64,000 bases of DNA from Xenorhabdus japonica (lineage in GTDB: Bacteria > Pseudomonadota > Gammaproteobacteria > Enterobacterales > Enterobacteriaceae): the NCBI RefSeq assembly GCF_900115195.1, contig NZ_FOVO01000014.1, positions 18,420 through 82,419 of the forward strand. Direction: 5' to 3'. This document shows, one piece after another, positions 8,612 through 17,328 of this stretch. Position numbers and translations under genes: made by a program. Under the pieces are notes generated by a model. The model saw only the letters and a program-made list of their open reading frames with translations. It ran no database searches and was not told where the DNA came from. Every line of letters starts with the position of its first letter. Position 1 is the first letter of the stretch.

Positions 8612-10219
8612 TCAATTTCTGACATGCTTTCTCAATTGCTCTTTTAAAACTTTACCATTGGCATTTCGGGGCAAGGTTAAAAAAGTATATCCTTTTGGGC
8701 GTTTATACCGTGCTACTACCGTACAAATGTAATCATTTAGCTTTTGCTCAGTGATTGATGCATTTTCATCAAGCTCAATAAAGGCATGGGGAACTTCTCC
8801 CCAATAAGAATCGGGTTTCGCCACGATAGCAACCGCTAAAACACCGGGATAACTGGATAGGGCATTTTCCAGTTCAAGGCTGGAAATATTCTCACCGCCG
8901 GAAATAATGATATCTTTTTTTCTGTCAATGATTTTGATATAGCCATCAGGATCAACGACAGCCAGATCCCCGGTATAAAACCATTCATTGGTGGTTTCTG
9001 CTGTGACGTGGCGTACAGGATCATAAGCTGCCACAATATTACCGCGTATGACGATCTCACCAATGGTTTTGCCATCAAAAGGAACTGCCTGTTGGCTATT
9101 TTCATCAATAACGCTAACTTGCCCCTGCAAATTGGAGACAATGCCTTGACGTATCCTTTTTAAGGTTTTTTCTGATTTTGGCAGTTCGTTCCATTCGTAC
9201 TTGTTTTCACAAACAACGACAGGTCCATAAGTTTCGGTTAAACCGTAGACATGTGTCGCATTAATACCAACCTCATCCATCAGTGAAAATTCCATTTCTG
9301 TTGGTGGAGCACCTGCAATAAGACCATAAACGCGACCACCAAAATGCTTGCCATATTTTTGCGCTATCTTGCCTAAAGAATAGTGAACAATCGGAGCACC
9401 ACAATAATGTGTTACGTTATGTTCTTGTATAAGTTGCATCGCTTCTTCTGCATTAAATTTCCTCATACAGATGTGTGTACCCGCCCGTGCCGCAATTGTC
9501 CATGGGAAACACCAGCCATTGCAATGAAACATGGGCAACGTCCACAAAAAGATGGGATGCTTAGGCATATCCCAATCCAGAATATTGGAAATGGCATTTA
9601 AAAATGCACCACGATGGGAATAAACGACCAATTTAGGTTGTCCGCTAGTGCCTGAAGTGGAATTGATACTAATGGCATCTTGTTCGTTAATTTGGAAAAA
9701 TGATAGAGTCTTTGATGAATGTTCGGTTATCAGTGATTCATAAGGTATAAATTCATATCCGGTAGGGAATATAGGGATAGTTGAACTATTTTTATCAACA
9801 ATAATTATCTTAATTTGATTATTGAAAGAAATATTATTTAATAGTGAAAGATAACTTCTATCAATAAATAATATTTTTGGATTCAATTTTTCAAAGACAA
9901 AATTTAATGTGGCTTCACCTGTTCGAGTACTCAAGGCATTGAGAATGCCACCAGATAAAGGAACTGAAAAATGCAATTCAAGCAATTCGTGGATATTTGG
10001 TAAAAGAGCTGAGACTATGCTTCCCTTATTCACCCCCATTTGTTGGAGAGAGATTGCAATTCTTTCACAGCGATTGGCATATTGGCACCAAGTCCAACGC
10101 TGTTTTTCGTCAATGATGGCTATATCATTACCATTGCTTAATACAGCTCTTTTGAGAAATAAAATCGGTGATAAGGCAGTGCCGGTATATTCATTTAAGA
10201 ATGAATTATCGAGAATCAT
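8612..10219 (-). CDS. AMP-dependent acyl-CoA ligase
   Basis: A 535-residue acyl-adenylate-forming enzyme. It has the ATP-binding loop NSTSGTSGQPKLV (third Ser where many members have Thr), HVYGLTETYGPVVV, the hinge/ADP motif YTGDLAVVDPDGYI, and the C-terminal catalytic lysine in NANGKVLKEQLR. It most resembles the medium/long-chain and aromatic acyl-CoA ligases. The substrate is unknown. The ATG at 10219 is preferred because GAGG lies 8 bases before it; a GTG three codons upstream has none. It diverges from the SDR gene at 10479 across a 259-base AT-rich gap, suggesting a shared regulatory region and possibly a shared pathway. Confidence 0.85.
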   Translation of the reverse strand: MILDNSFLNEYTGTALSPILFLKRAVLSNGNDIAIIDEKQRWTWCQYANRCERIAISLQQMGVNKGSIVSALLPNIHELLELHFSVPLSGGILNALSTRTGEATLNFVFEKLNPKILFIDRSYLSLLNNISFNNQIKIIIVDKNSSTIPIFPTGYEFIPYESLITEHSSKTLSFFQINEQDAISINSTSGTSGQPKLVVYSHRGAFLNAISNILDWDMPKHPIFLWTLPMFHCNGWCFPWTIAARAGTHICMRKFNAEEAMQLIQEHNVTHYCGAPIVHYSLGKIAQKYGKHFGGRVYGLIAGAPPTEMEFSLMDEVGINATHVYGLTETYGPVVVCENKYEWNELPKSEKTLKRIRQGIVSNLQGQVSVIDENSQQAVPFDGKTIGEIVIRGNIVAAYDPVRHVTAETTNEWFYTGDLAVVDPDGYIKIIDRKKDIIISGGENISSLELENALSSYPGVLAVAIVAKPDSYWGEVPHAFIELDENASITEQKLNDYICTVVARYKRPKGYTFLTLPRNANGKVLKEQLRKHVRN

Positions 10220-10478
10220 ATTTTTCACCTCATGTTATTGTCTTCTTTGAAAACATTAGTATTATTGTTTAAAAATAATCTCTGGCAGAAAAATAAGCAA
10301 TATCGAGTTAATTTAATGGGTGATGTTTTTTTATGTAAATAAACTTACTTTGTTTTGTGTTTTTTAATACACTGATTTCATCTAATAAGCTTGCTTAAAT
10401 GATTGTTTGAAAATAGCTTGGAAAAAATTTTACTAAGATAATAAAAAAACTCTATCCACTAATGCAAAAGGAAAAATT

Positions 10479-11228
10479 ATGTTTAATTTAGCGGGAAAGA
10501 TTGCTTTTATTTCAGGTGGAACTAAAGGCATCGGCAAGGGAATTGCCAGGGTATTGAAGCAAGCCGGCGCTATTACTATTATTGCAGGCACTGACACAGT
10601 AAGGGGCGAAGCAATTGCCAAAGAACTGGCGGTCGATTTTATTCCTCTTGATGTTACTGATCAGACGGCATGTAAGAACGTGATAGATAAGATTATTGAA
10701 AAGTATGGCAGGCTCGATATTCTTTGTTCTAATGCAGGTATTTTTCCACAGCATTATTTGAAAGATATGACCGCGGAAGATTGGGATTTAGTGCATACCG
10801 TCAATCTTAAAGGGACATTTTTCTTAGTGCAGGCTGCGTTGAATGTCATGGAAAAACAGCGTTACGGGCGTGTTGTTATCACTTCATCAATAACAGGCGA
10901 GATAACGGGTATTTCGGGTTATAGCCACTATGGCGCCAGTAAGGCAGGGCAATTGGGATTCATGCGCAGCGCTGCGTTGGAATATGCAGGGCAAGGCATC
11001 ACCATTAATGCGGTTATGCCAGGCATGATCATGACTGAAGGCTTAACGGCATTTGGTGATGAATTCCCCAATCATATGAAAGATGCCATCCCAATGCAGA
11101 CTTTGGGTATGCCTGAAGATATTGGTTATGCTGCCTGTTTTCTGGCTTCTGATGAGGCGAAATATATTACAGGGCAAACGATTGTCGTTGATGGTGGGCA
11201 GGTTTTGCCAGAAATGCAGGAAGCTTGA
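10479..11228 (+). CDS. Short-chain dehydrogenase/reductase (FabG-like)
   Basis: A 249-residue classical SDR. It has the cofactor-binding SGGTKGIGKGIA at residues 12-23, NAG in LCSNAGIF near residue 88, the catalytic Ser of ITSSITGE and YxxxK as YGASK near residue 153, and a C-terminal VVDGGQ. The fold is that of 3-oxoacyl reductases and many acetoin or sugar-alcohol dehydrogenases, so the substrate is open. It is transcribed away from the acyl-CoA ligase and has a Shine-Dalgarno (AAAAGGAAAA). The first residues after the start match the family closely, supporting this start. Confidence 0.88.
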   Translation: MFNLAGKIAFISGGTKGIGKGIARVLKQAGAITIIAGTDTVRGEAIAKELAVDFIPLDVTDQTACKNVIDKIIEKYGRLDILCSNAGIFPQHYLKDMTAEDWDLVHTVNLKGTFFLVQAALNVMEKQRYGRVVITSSITGEITGISGYSHYGASKAGQLGFMRSAALEYAGQGITINAVMPGMIMTEGLTAFGDEFPNHMKDAIPMQTLGMPEDIGYAACFLASDEAKYITGQTIVVDGGQVLPEMQEA

Positions 11229-11345
11229 TTATTTTACAAAGATTGTCGTAAGACAGTAGAAACAGGTAAGATGCCTATCCAATAACAGGGAGCGGAGTTT
11301 ATCCTCTTCCTGATTTTTTATTGTCTGAATCAGGTAAGAAATATT

Positions 11346-11999
11346 ATGTCACTGAACTATGAGCGTAACCCGCTTCCACTGCCAAACGGACACCAAAAAG
11401 TGCTGTTGCACTCATGTTGTGCGCCATGTTCTGGGGAAGTCATGGAAGCCATGTTGGCTTCAGGAATTGATTTTACGATATTTTTCTATAATCCGAATAT
11501 TCATCCTCTGAAAGAATACGAACTGCGCAAAAATGAAAATATCCGTTTTGCGGAGCAGATGGGTATTCCTTTTGTCGATGCGGATTACGACCGTGATAAT
11601 TGGTTTGAACGCGCGAAAGGAATGGAAAATGAGCCTGAACGTGGTATTCGTTGCACAATGTGTTTTGATATGCGTTTTGAACGAACAGCGTTATATGCCC
11701 ATGAACATGGTTTCCCTGTGATTACCAGCTCACTTGGTATTTCACGTTGGAAAAATATGCAGCAGATTAATGAATGCGGTGTCCGCGCAGCTTCCCGTTA
11801 TCCTGATTTAATGTATTGGGAATATAATTGGCGTAAGGGAGGCGGTTCTTACCGCATGATAGAAATCAGCAAACGTGAAGAATTCTATCAGCAGGAATAT
11901 TGTGGTTGTGTTTATTCTCTGCGGGATACTAATCGCCATCGTCTGGCCACTGGTCGGGAAAGAATTAAATTGGGTACGATCTTTTATTCCGTAAATTAA
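11346..11999 (+). CDS. queH: Epoxyqueuosine reductase QueH
   Basis: QueH reduces epoxyqueuosine to queuosine in tRNA wobble modification, the non-cobalamin alternative to QueG. The 217-residue protein has the hallmark [13 protein letters not shown] near residue 22, a second cysteine pair in [16 protein letters not shown] near residue 100, [15 protein letters not shown] near residue 130 and a late cysteine pair motif EYCGCVYS near residue 180. These cysteines bind the iron-sulfur centre in the family. It appears to be a single-gene transcript; the 117 bases before it are open. Confidence 0.93.
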   Translation: MSLNYERNPLPLPNGHQKVLLHSCCAPCSGEVMEAMLASGIDFTIFFYNPNIHPLKEYELRKNENIRFAEQMGIPFVDADYDRDNWFERAKGMENEPERGIRCTMCFDMRFERTALYAHEHGFPVITSSLGISRWKNMQQINECGVRAASRYPDLMYWEYNWRKGGGSYRMIEISKREEFYQQEYCGCVYSLRDTNRHRLATGRERIKLGTIFYSVN

Positions 12000-12045
12000 A
12001 ATCAATTTGGTTTATATTTTTCTTCATATTCTTAGGCTGAATTTT

Positions 12046-12072
12046 TAAAAAAAAGCCTGCACGGATGCAGGC
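12046..12072 (-). terminator. Rho-independent terminator, minus strand
   Basis: A stem GCCTGCA/TGCAGGC with a 4-base loop (12055-12072) is preceded on the plus strand by an A-run, which gives a U-tract when read on the minus strand. It is in place to end a transcript coming from the AraC-family gene that stops at 12457. About 385 bases separate the two and hold no clear gene. Confidence 0.6.
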
Positions 12073-12456
12073 CATAAAATACGGCAAATATAAAATCCCT
12101 GGTGGTGACTTAGAGCTTAGTCGGATTAGCTCCAAATAGTGACGAGTCACCATGACTATATGTGAGATGAGATACTGCCGTCCAATGGATTGCACAGATC
12201 AATCAGAGGAGATTGATCGATAAAAACGATCATTCATGATTCATCAGGCATGGAAAGTGTGAAGTAATCAGATAAAGTGGTGTACTTCGATAATACCTTA
12301 GGTTAATCGTGATTGCGGCTTTTCAGTTTGATCTAAAACAGGTTTACATGAAACTGGAAAGCCTTGGTTTATGGGATATAGCACTAAGTTTTAGTTGTTG
12401 AGTATCAATTTTTGAGTATCAGTTGATAAGCGTTCGGTTAGTTGTTAAATAAATCA

Positions 12457-13272
12457 TTAATCTTTGCCATACCTGGCGCGGTTAGGTGTACATCCAAAGC
12501 GTCGGCGATAACTTTGAGTGAAATAAGACTGGCTGGAAAAACCCGATTCTAATGAAATATCGGCGATACTCATTTCGCTATTCAGTAATAATTGATGTGA
12601 GTAAAGAATACGTTGCTCACTGATCCAAGCTTTGGGTGAAGTACCATAGACACTGTTAAAAAGCTCCTTAAAGGAAGTCAGCCCCATACCGAATTCACGC
12701 GCGAAGTCATTTAATCTCCATTCTTTGAGATAATGAGCCTCCATAAATGTTTGCAGCCGTTCTACCTGACGATTGCTTAATTTCCGCAGAATAGACATCA
12801 ACAATGCCCCTTGATTACCCAAGGAAAGCAGTAATAATAACTCTTCAACTCTTAATTGAATCAACGCTGGAGGAGAATCATGTACTAGTAAGTTGGCTAG
12901 CCCGCGAATGCTTTCCGTCAGCAAGGGAAATTGATTAAAAGGAACCAACCTATAAGCAGGAAACTCATGCCTCTCTATCTGACTTAATAATGATCCAAAA
13001 CGCTTTAAAAAATTGCGTAAAAACTCCATGTGTAAGGGTAACCACAATACCCGACAACTTTCTGTATTGGTTTTGGCTGCATAGCTTCCAGGATGGGTAA
13101 AAAGGATCTCATTAGTTGTGATGTGATAAGTGTTTATGTAATCTTTCCACACCATTTCACCATCGAGTAAAATATACAGCCCTCTTTGTTTATGCTCCAG
13201 GATATTGAAATCCGGCATGGTTAATTGAACTGTGCAAATATTATTTTGATTTAAGCCCGTCGTCCTTTTCAT
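12457..13272 (-). CDS. ExsA/VirF-like AraC-family transcription regulator
   Basis: A 271-residue AraC-type regulator. The C-terminal third has two helix-turn-helix units: one around WRLNDFAREFGMGLTSFKELF, the other SIADISLESGFSSQSYFTQSYRRRFG followed by TPNRAR. The N-terminal half (VWKDYINTYHITTNEILFTHPG) resembles the ExsA/LcrF/VirF group that controls type III secretion and adhesins. No type III secretion genes lie in this window, so its targets are unknown. It sits alone, with about 890 gene-free bases upstream. Confidence 0.8.
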   Translation of the reverse strand: MKRTTGLNQNNICTVQLTMPDFNILEHKQRGLYILLDGEMVWKDYINTYHITTNEILFTHPGSYAAKTNTESCRVLWLPLHMEFLRNFLKRFGSLLSQIERHEFPAYRLVPFNQFPLLTESIRGLANLLVHDSPPALIQLRVEELLLLLSLGNQGALLMSILRKLSNRQVERLQTFMEAHYLKEWRLNDFAREFGMGLTSFKELFNSVYGTSPKAWISEQRILYSHQLLLNSEMSIADISLESGFSSQSYFTQSYRRRFGCTPNRARYGKD

Positions 13273-14161
13273 TTAATATTCCTAATTTTCCGTATCATGA
13301 GTAATCATTTTTTTTGATGAGTGCATGGTGTATTTATTTTATTAATTAATGGATTAAAAAAACTTCCTTACGACACTTTAATTATCTTGATAAAACTGAG
13401 TGCCGATTGAAAAATATTGAAAGTTCTCGAAAGCTCATGCGTAACATCAATTAAATCACTTTTTGTATTATATAACTAAATAGATATTTGTGTTAGGTTT
13501 AAGTGAAAAATTTTGTGATTGAAAATAGTTTGTTTGTTTTTTACCTTGTGCTGATTAATCTTTATATGATTTATTTCAACTAACTGTTTTTAATGGGTTA
13601 TTTTTAAAATAAATTAAGATATTGAGATAAAAAAGTTAACAAAAGGGATAGGTTGTAAATTAACTAACCAAGTTATTTTTAACTGGAATTTATCTATGTG
13701 AACTCAGAATAGTTAACATTAAAACACCATTTGGCTGATTTAAAACCCCAACTCTTGTTTAGCTGTTTTATAAAGTAAATGGCTATTTTGTAGGGTTGTT
13801 TAATCTTCTAATTAATGTGTTTTTTACCATTATGTTACAGCCAGAAACCTAATGGCGATAAAATGATTATAGGTAATTATAAGGCAATAGGCATAAAGTA
13901 TTTTCTGTGGTTCTAATATAATACGGATTTATTAATAAATGTGGGATAATTCAATAACAACTCAAATGATTAAACTCAAATGGAATCTTTATCCGTGTAA
14001 TAACGCTATAAATACCTCTGTTATAGCTTGGTAGATTGTTTTTTATACTTGTACAATGATGGGATGTGTTTTCACGGCCTGTTTTCTATTACCTGCTAAG
14101 GCATATGCATAGATATATTTGCTGATGAAATATAAGGAAAAACTACAAAAACGAGAAAAAT
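13273..14161. other. Gene-free AT-rich interval
   Basis: No open frame with a ribosome binding site, no tRNA and no clear hairpin was found. The composition is strongly AT-rich. It holds the promoter regions of the divergent AraC-family gene and the bactofilin. The only reading frames are short and uncharged with likely coding signals. Confidence 0.6.
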
Positions 14162-14830
14162 ATGGAAAAGTATCGTTTTTCAGATAATGCTTTTTTATAC
14201 AGTATATGGCTCCTTTGGGGAATTGCATTGGGGCTATATCTGTATGGCGCTCATCTTAGTTGTGCCATAACAGCAATTTTATCTTTTTTAGCCTTAGTGT
14301 TTTACTTTACGAATATGAGATTGAGAATAAACGCTATGTTTAGAAAAAAAACAACAGAAGCACCAGTTGTCAGTTCTACGACACCGGCTATGGGGATGAA
14401 GCCTGAAGAGAAAAAATTACCTGAAGCTGAGACTCGCCCAAATACCATTATTGCTAAAAACTCTGTATTCAAGGGTGATATAGAAATGGAAGGGGATATT
14501 CAGGTCTGGGGTAAAGTTATTGGCAATATTTGCGTCAAAGGTGGTGCCATTCGTATTATGCATGCCGGCAAAGTAGAAGGTGAGCTGAATGCACCTGAAA
14601 TTATCATTGATGGTCATGTTGAAGGTACATGCTGTGCGGAAACATTGGATATTCTCGAGCATGGCGAGTTACGGGGCATTAGCCGTTGCGGTAGTATGTC
14701 AATTCGACGTGGTGGGCTATTTGTTGGTCAGTCTGAACAGGTTGAGAATAAGAAAAAATCAGAAATGGAACGGGTTATTCCCATCAGAGACAATCAAGGC
14801 GATAAATCAAAAATGAAAAATAGCGCCTGA
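14162..14830 (+). CDS. Membrane-anchored bactofilin-family protein
   Basis: The 222-residue protein starts with two hydrophobic segments (about residues 12-33 and 35-52), then a charged, proline-rich linker to residue 95. A bactofilin (CcmA/DUF583) domain follows, rich in short beta-repeats: SVFKGDIEMEGDIQVWGKVIGN (named here by ends, residues 102-123), then KVEGELNAPEIIIDGHVEG and GELRG. Bactofilins polymerise as beta-helical filaments and serve cell shape or protein localisation. A basic tail (KKKSEMERV) ends the protein. It is monocistronic, with a hairpin downstream. The family call is firm; the role is not known here. Confidence 0.85.
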   Translation: MEKYRFSDNAFLYSIWLLWGIALGLYLYGAHLSCAITAILSFLALVFYFTNMRLRINAMFRKKTTEAPVVSSTTPAMGMKPEEKKLPEAETRPNTIIAKNSVFKGDIEMEGDIQVWGKVIGNICVKGGAIRIMHAGKVEGELNAPEIIIDGHVEGTCCAETLDILEHGELRGISRCGSMSIRRGGLFVGQSEQVENKKKSEMERVIPIRDNQGDKSKMKNSA

Positions 14831-14864
14831 TAATCGTCTATAAAATAAAAATTCAAGTTTTGCT

Positions 14865-14891
14865 GCCGGAAAATGAGTATGATTTTCCGGC
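14865..14891 (+). terminator. Hairpin after the bactofilin gene
   Basis: A perfect 10-base stem GCCGGAAAAT/ATTTTCCGGC with a 7-base loop lies 35 bases after the bactofilin stop. It lacks a long U-tract (only TTCT follows), so it may be a weak terminator or RNA stabiliser. Confidence 0.5.
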
Positions 14892-14956
14892 GTTCTGTAT
14901 CGGCTTCGACGTTCAGATTTTACGTAAACCAGATTTTGTATGAAAATGATTGAATG

Positions 14957-14996
14957 CCATCAAGATTATCCTATTGGAGAGAGATAACCTTGATGG
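14957..14996. repeat. Inverted repeat at the left edge of the P2-like remnant
   Basis: CCATCAAGATTATC (14957-14970) pairs with GATAACCTTGATGG (14983-14996), 13 of 14 bases, across a 12-base loop. It lies between the bactofilin hairpin and the end of the repressor gene, close to where the left attachment end would be expected. No U-tract follows on either strand. It may be a terminator, an attachment relic or a binding site. Confidence 0.45.
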
Positions 14997-15048
14997 AAGC
15001 CGTTTTATGTCAGATTGTTTTGTCTGGAATGGTTATTGTCCTGAATCG

Positions 15049-15669
15049 CTATTGTCTGGATATGACCAGAGTGATGCGACCAATGAATTTTATGTCACTG
15101 ATTGCACAATCAAAAGTGACGTCATTATCACTGACCCGAATCTTACCGATTGGGATTTTGGCAATCTTTTTGATGCTGTGCATACCCTCAATATCCACCA
15201 GCCATAAGCCATCTTGAATATTGTCTTCTTGAGTATCCAGCAGATACCATGAGGCACCATCATCAATAATCAGAGGATTTTTGAGTTCCTTAGGAATCAA
15301 TTCGCTATCCAAAATTACAGGGTCAGCTTCATTAAGCTTACCACCCGATAATCTTACGCGAGAGATGGATGGAGCAATGATATCTTCCAATCGTTCCGTT
15401 TTTTTGCCGTCTTCTCCATCTGGAAACATTTCTCCCTGACCCGTGCTCAACCACAGTAGTGAAGCGCCAGTTTCGAGATTACACTGGATGATCCAATCCG
15501 CTGGAAAGCTATCACGAAGGTAGCGGTTTGCCATTGTGCTTTTGGAAACGCCCAAATGGTTACTTAGGGCCTGGCGTGATTTAAACCCATACGCGCGGAC
15601 AAGACGCTCAATAGCAGGTCTTCCCCCACTATCGGCTCCCATTTTGATCTCAATATTGGTATTTTTCAT
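15049..15669 (-). CDS. cI: Phage CI-type repressor (186-like)
   Basis: A 206-residue repressor. The N-terminal helix-turn-helix spans AIERLVRAYGFKSRQALSNHLGVSKSTMANR in parts (residues 19-49), followed by FPADWIIQCNLETGASLLWLSTGQGEMF. This order matches the 186/P2-group CI_repr domain. The C-terminal half (residues 110-206) is a beta-rich oligomerisation domain like that of 186 CI; no self-cleavage Ala-Gly site is evident. It faces away from the SOS and late genes, as in 186. No integrase gene accompanies it. Confidence 0.85.
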   Translation of the reverse strand: MKNTNIEIKMGADSGGRPAIERLVRAYGFKSRQALSNHLGVSKSTMANRYLRDSFPADWIIQCNLETGASLLWLSTGQGEMFPDGEDGKKTERLEDIIAPSISRVRLSGGKLNEADPVILDSELIPKELKNPLIIDDGASWYLLDTQEDNIQDGLWLVDIEGMHSIKKIAKIPIGKIRVSDNDVTFDCAISDIKFIGRITLVISRQ

Positions 15670-15695
15670 TGACGGTACAGATAAGAGCTATTAGT

Positions 15696-15727
15696 ATCTC
15701 ATCATTGTTCTCTAAATGAGATCTTTG
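15696..15727. promoter_or_regulatory. Candidate repressor operator
   Basis: ATCTCAT (15696-15702) and ATGAGAT (15716-15722) form an inverted repeat just upstream of the repressor gene, where the early operator would be. The right half extends to ATGAGATCTTTG, which recurs exactly at 24380-24391 before the ogr-like gene. Operator function is inferred from position and repetition. Confidence 0.4.
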
Positions 15728-15865
15728 ATGAACCCGAATTGGTTAAGCTAAAAACCATTGAGAGATATTGCATCATGAACGCCCAGATTTCAATCTTTAT
15801 CCAGATATCGAAATATTTCGAAAATGATTGAGGGATCGTTTCGTAGGAAAATGTTGAGGGAAAAT

Positions 15866-16057
15866 ATGGCGAATACTGAGAAAGAAAAGTTTGCCCAGAT
15901 TAACCTCGGTCAGCGGCTGGAAGGATTGAATCACTTGTCGAGGATCAGGGCGACATACTGGGGTGACGATGAAAAGGAGTTAAATCGGTTTATACAAGGC
16001 GTGACTTCACCATACTTGCCTCATGCAGGATTTATCTGCACACGTATTCATCAATGA
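15866..16057 (+). CDS. Small phage-region protein of unknown function
   Basis: A 63-residue frame beginning MANTEKEKFAQINLGQRLE. The ATG at 15866 has GAGGG 7 bases upstream and is preferred over the ATG 14 codons earlier. The product is hydrophilic and probably helical, with no recognised domain. It is the first rightward gene after the repressor, the position of cro/apl or early regulators in 186-type phages. Its last 4 bases overlap the next frame. Confidence 0.45.
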   Translation: MANTEKEKFAQINLGQRLEGLNHLSRIRATYWGDDEKELNRFIQGVTSPYLPHAGFICTRIHQ

Positions 16058-16269
16058 CCATCGTGCCTAAATCAGAATCTACTGCTGTATCAGAACAAAT
16101 TATTTATAAAATGAGCAAGAGATTCTCATCTTGGAGTTCTGTCAATAACTATACGGATGAACAGACTAATAGAGAGATAAAGTATTTTACAGATAGCAAA
16201 GTTGTCACAGTGGAAAAATCAATCAAATTGGCAAGTATTTCTGCGAAAACAACAGATAATAGTTATTAA
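16054..16269 (+). CDS. Small phage-region protein of unknown function
   Basis: A 71-residue frame (MTIVPKSESTAVSEQ...) overlapping the previous one by 4 bases (ATGA), which suggests coupling. It is Ser/Thr/Lys rich and hydrophilic with no recognised domain. It could instead be the rest of a longer ancestral gene split by a frameshift; the sequence alone does not decide this. Confidence 0.35.
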   Translation: MTIVPKSESTAVSEQIIYKMSKRFSSWSSVNNYTDEQTNREIKYFTDSKVVTVEKSIKLASISAKTTDNSY

Positions 16270-16330
16270 CTATCAAATTTAATCACTATAAAAGGTAAAA
16301 ATTACTTTAGTTTTTGTCTTATTGTATGTA

Positions 16331-16346
16331 CTGTACATACATACAG
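16331..16346. promoter_or_regulatory. LexA (SOS) box
   Basis: CTGTACATACATACAG fits the LexA consensus CTGT-N8-ACAG exactly and is flanked by A/T. It lies just upstream of the small gene at 16355, which is followed by a DinI-like gene. The pair is therefore expected to be induced by DNA damage, matching the SOS-controlled tum region of phage 186. Confidence 0.85.
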
Positions 16347-16354
16347 TTTATTAT

Positions 16355-16612
16355 ATGAGGGCGAATAAATCAGTGGAATCTCTTATGGAATCATTGGTAG
16401 CACAACGTATCAATTTCATTGCTAGAATGGCAACAAGTTGTGAATGTAATCATGTGGAAGACAAAGAGTTGGCACTGGTTTGGATAGCGGAGCTATCTGC
16501 ACCTTATGAAAAAAAATTTAACAGTTACCAGAGTAAACTGGATAGTAATCTGTTAGGTAATAAGGTGGCCGGTAACAAAATGTTAAGGAATTCGGATTCA
16601 ATAGAAGAATAA
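16355..16612 (+). CDS. SOS-controlled small protein of unknown function
   Basis: The frame from the ATG at 16355 gives about 85 residues (MRANKSVESLMESLVAQ...). An upstream ATG at 16326 would place the LexA box inside the gene and is rejected. A GTG at 16372 has the better Shine-Dalgarno (GAGGG) and is an alternative start. The protein is helical and soluble with cysteines in SCECN; no domain is recognised. By position it is the analogue of an SOS-induced antirepressor, but no similarity to Tum is visible. Confidence 0.55.
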   Translation: MRANKSVESLMESLVAQRINFIARMATSCECNHVEDKELALVWIAELSAPYEKKFNSYQSKLDSNLLGNKVAGNKMLRNSDSIEE

Positions 16613-16631
16613 CTTTGGCGGGTGAAAAAGG

Positions 16632-16868
16632 ATGCGAGTAGAAATACTTTTCGATAAACGAACTAACGTTTCTGAATCAGTTATGTCGTCGCTAGAAAGT
16701 GAATTAGAAAAAAGAATATTACCCCATTATCCCGATACAAATTTTAGAATTGCAACCAGTAGCAGTACCTCCGTAAAAGTGACAGGGGCTAAAAAAAGCA
16801 GTGAATACGATCACATAATGGAGCTCATTCAAGAGATTTGGGAAGATGATAGTTGGTTATCTGATTAG
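16632..16868 (+). CDS. dinI: DinI-family protein
   Basis: A 78-residue DinI-like protein. It starts MRVEILFDK, keeps the SLESELEKRI helix, and ends with SSEYDHIMELIQEIWEDDSWLSD (described by ends, residues 56-78), the acidic C-terminal helix that in DinI contacts RecA. Chromosomal DinI tunes RecA filaments and slows LexA and repressor cleavage. It is 19 bases downstream of the SOS small gene and has a Shine-Dalgarno (AAAAGGATG), so it is probably on the same LexA-controlled transcript. Confidence 0.88.
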   Translation: MRVEILFDKRTNVSESVMSSLESELEKRILPHYPDTNFRIATSSSTSVKVTGAKKSSEYDHIMELIQEIWEDDSWLSD

Positions 16869-16931
16869 CGCTGACAAAGAGTCAGTATCCCCCACAGATG
16901 GGATAGCACATAATTATAATTAAGATAAAAC

Positions 16932-16968
16932 AGTACAAAGGCAGGAAATGATTTCCTGCCTTTGTACT
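16932..16968. repeat. Perfect 37-base palindrome
   Basis: An 18-base arm starting AGTACAAAGGCAGG is followed by one central G and the exact complement. It lies after dinI and before the late promoter. It could terminate the SOS transcript, but no U-tract follows on either strand. Its perfection over 18 pairs is unusual for an ordinary terminator. Confidence 0.7.
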
Positions 16969-17011
16969 TATTGAAACAAAGTTATATACAGACTCAAAAT
17001 TGTTCTTCATT

Positions 17012-17029
17012 TGTACTATTTACCTAACA
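17012..17029 (+). promoter_or_regulatory. Ogr/Delta activator box for the X late promoter
   Basis: TGT-N12-ACA is the known binding site of the P2 Ogr and P4 Delta zinc-finger activators, centred about 55 bases before late transcription starts. Here it lies 87-104 bases before gene X, at the spacing of a P2 late promoter. An Ogr-like gene is still present at 24442. Confidence 0.75.
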
Positions 17030-17115
17030 ATCTCATCGCATTGATGTATTTTCCTGATTATTTGATCATAACTCTCCGATTTACTGACTATTTTCTGCAA
17101 AGGAAAGGAGAGTGT

Positions 17116-17319
17116 ATGCGAGTTATAGCACAACAAAATGAAACGGTTGACGCCATTTGCTGGCGTCATTATGGTCGCACGCTGGGAATGACTGAGCGTG
17201 TATTGCAGGCAAACCCCGGATTAGCTGATTTTGGCGCGGTATTGCCTCATGGAACGAAAGTTGAAATGCCAGAATTTATGCCTGCTGCCAGTAAACCCAT
17301 TATCCAGCTTTGGGATTAA
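17116..17319 (+). CDS. X: P2-type tail protein X
   Basis: The 67-residue product has the length of P2 gpX, and a LysM-like pattern: NETVDAICWRHYGRT, then VLQANPGLADFGAVLPHGTKVEMP in parts. gpX is a small baseplate/tail protein thought to bind peptidoglycan. The ATG at 17116 is chosen because GGAAAGGAG lies 5-13 bases upstream. A longer in-frame upstream ATG at 17011 would cover the Ogr box and is rejected. The capsid genes that normally precede X are absent. Confidence 0.9.
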   Translation: MRVIAQQNETVDAICWRHYGRTLGMTERVLQANPGLADFGAVLPHGTKVEMPEFMPAASKPIIQLWD

Positions 17320-17328
17320 GGGGTATAC

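Noticed and set aside
14950..15217. Two overlapping plus-strand frames of 85-87 codons
   Set aside because: They are antisense to the well-supported repressor gene and have no coding features.
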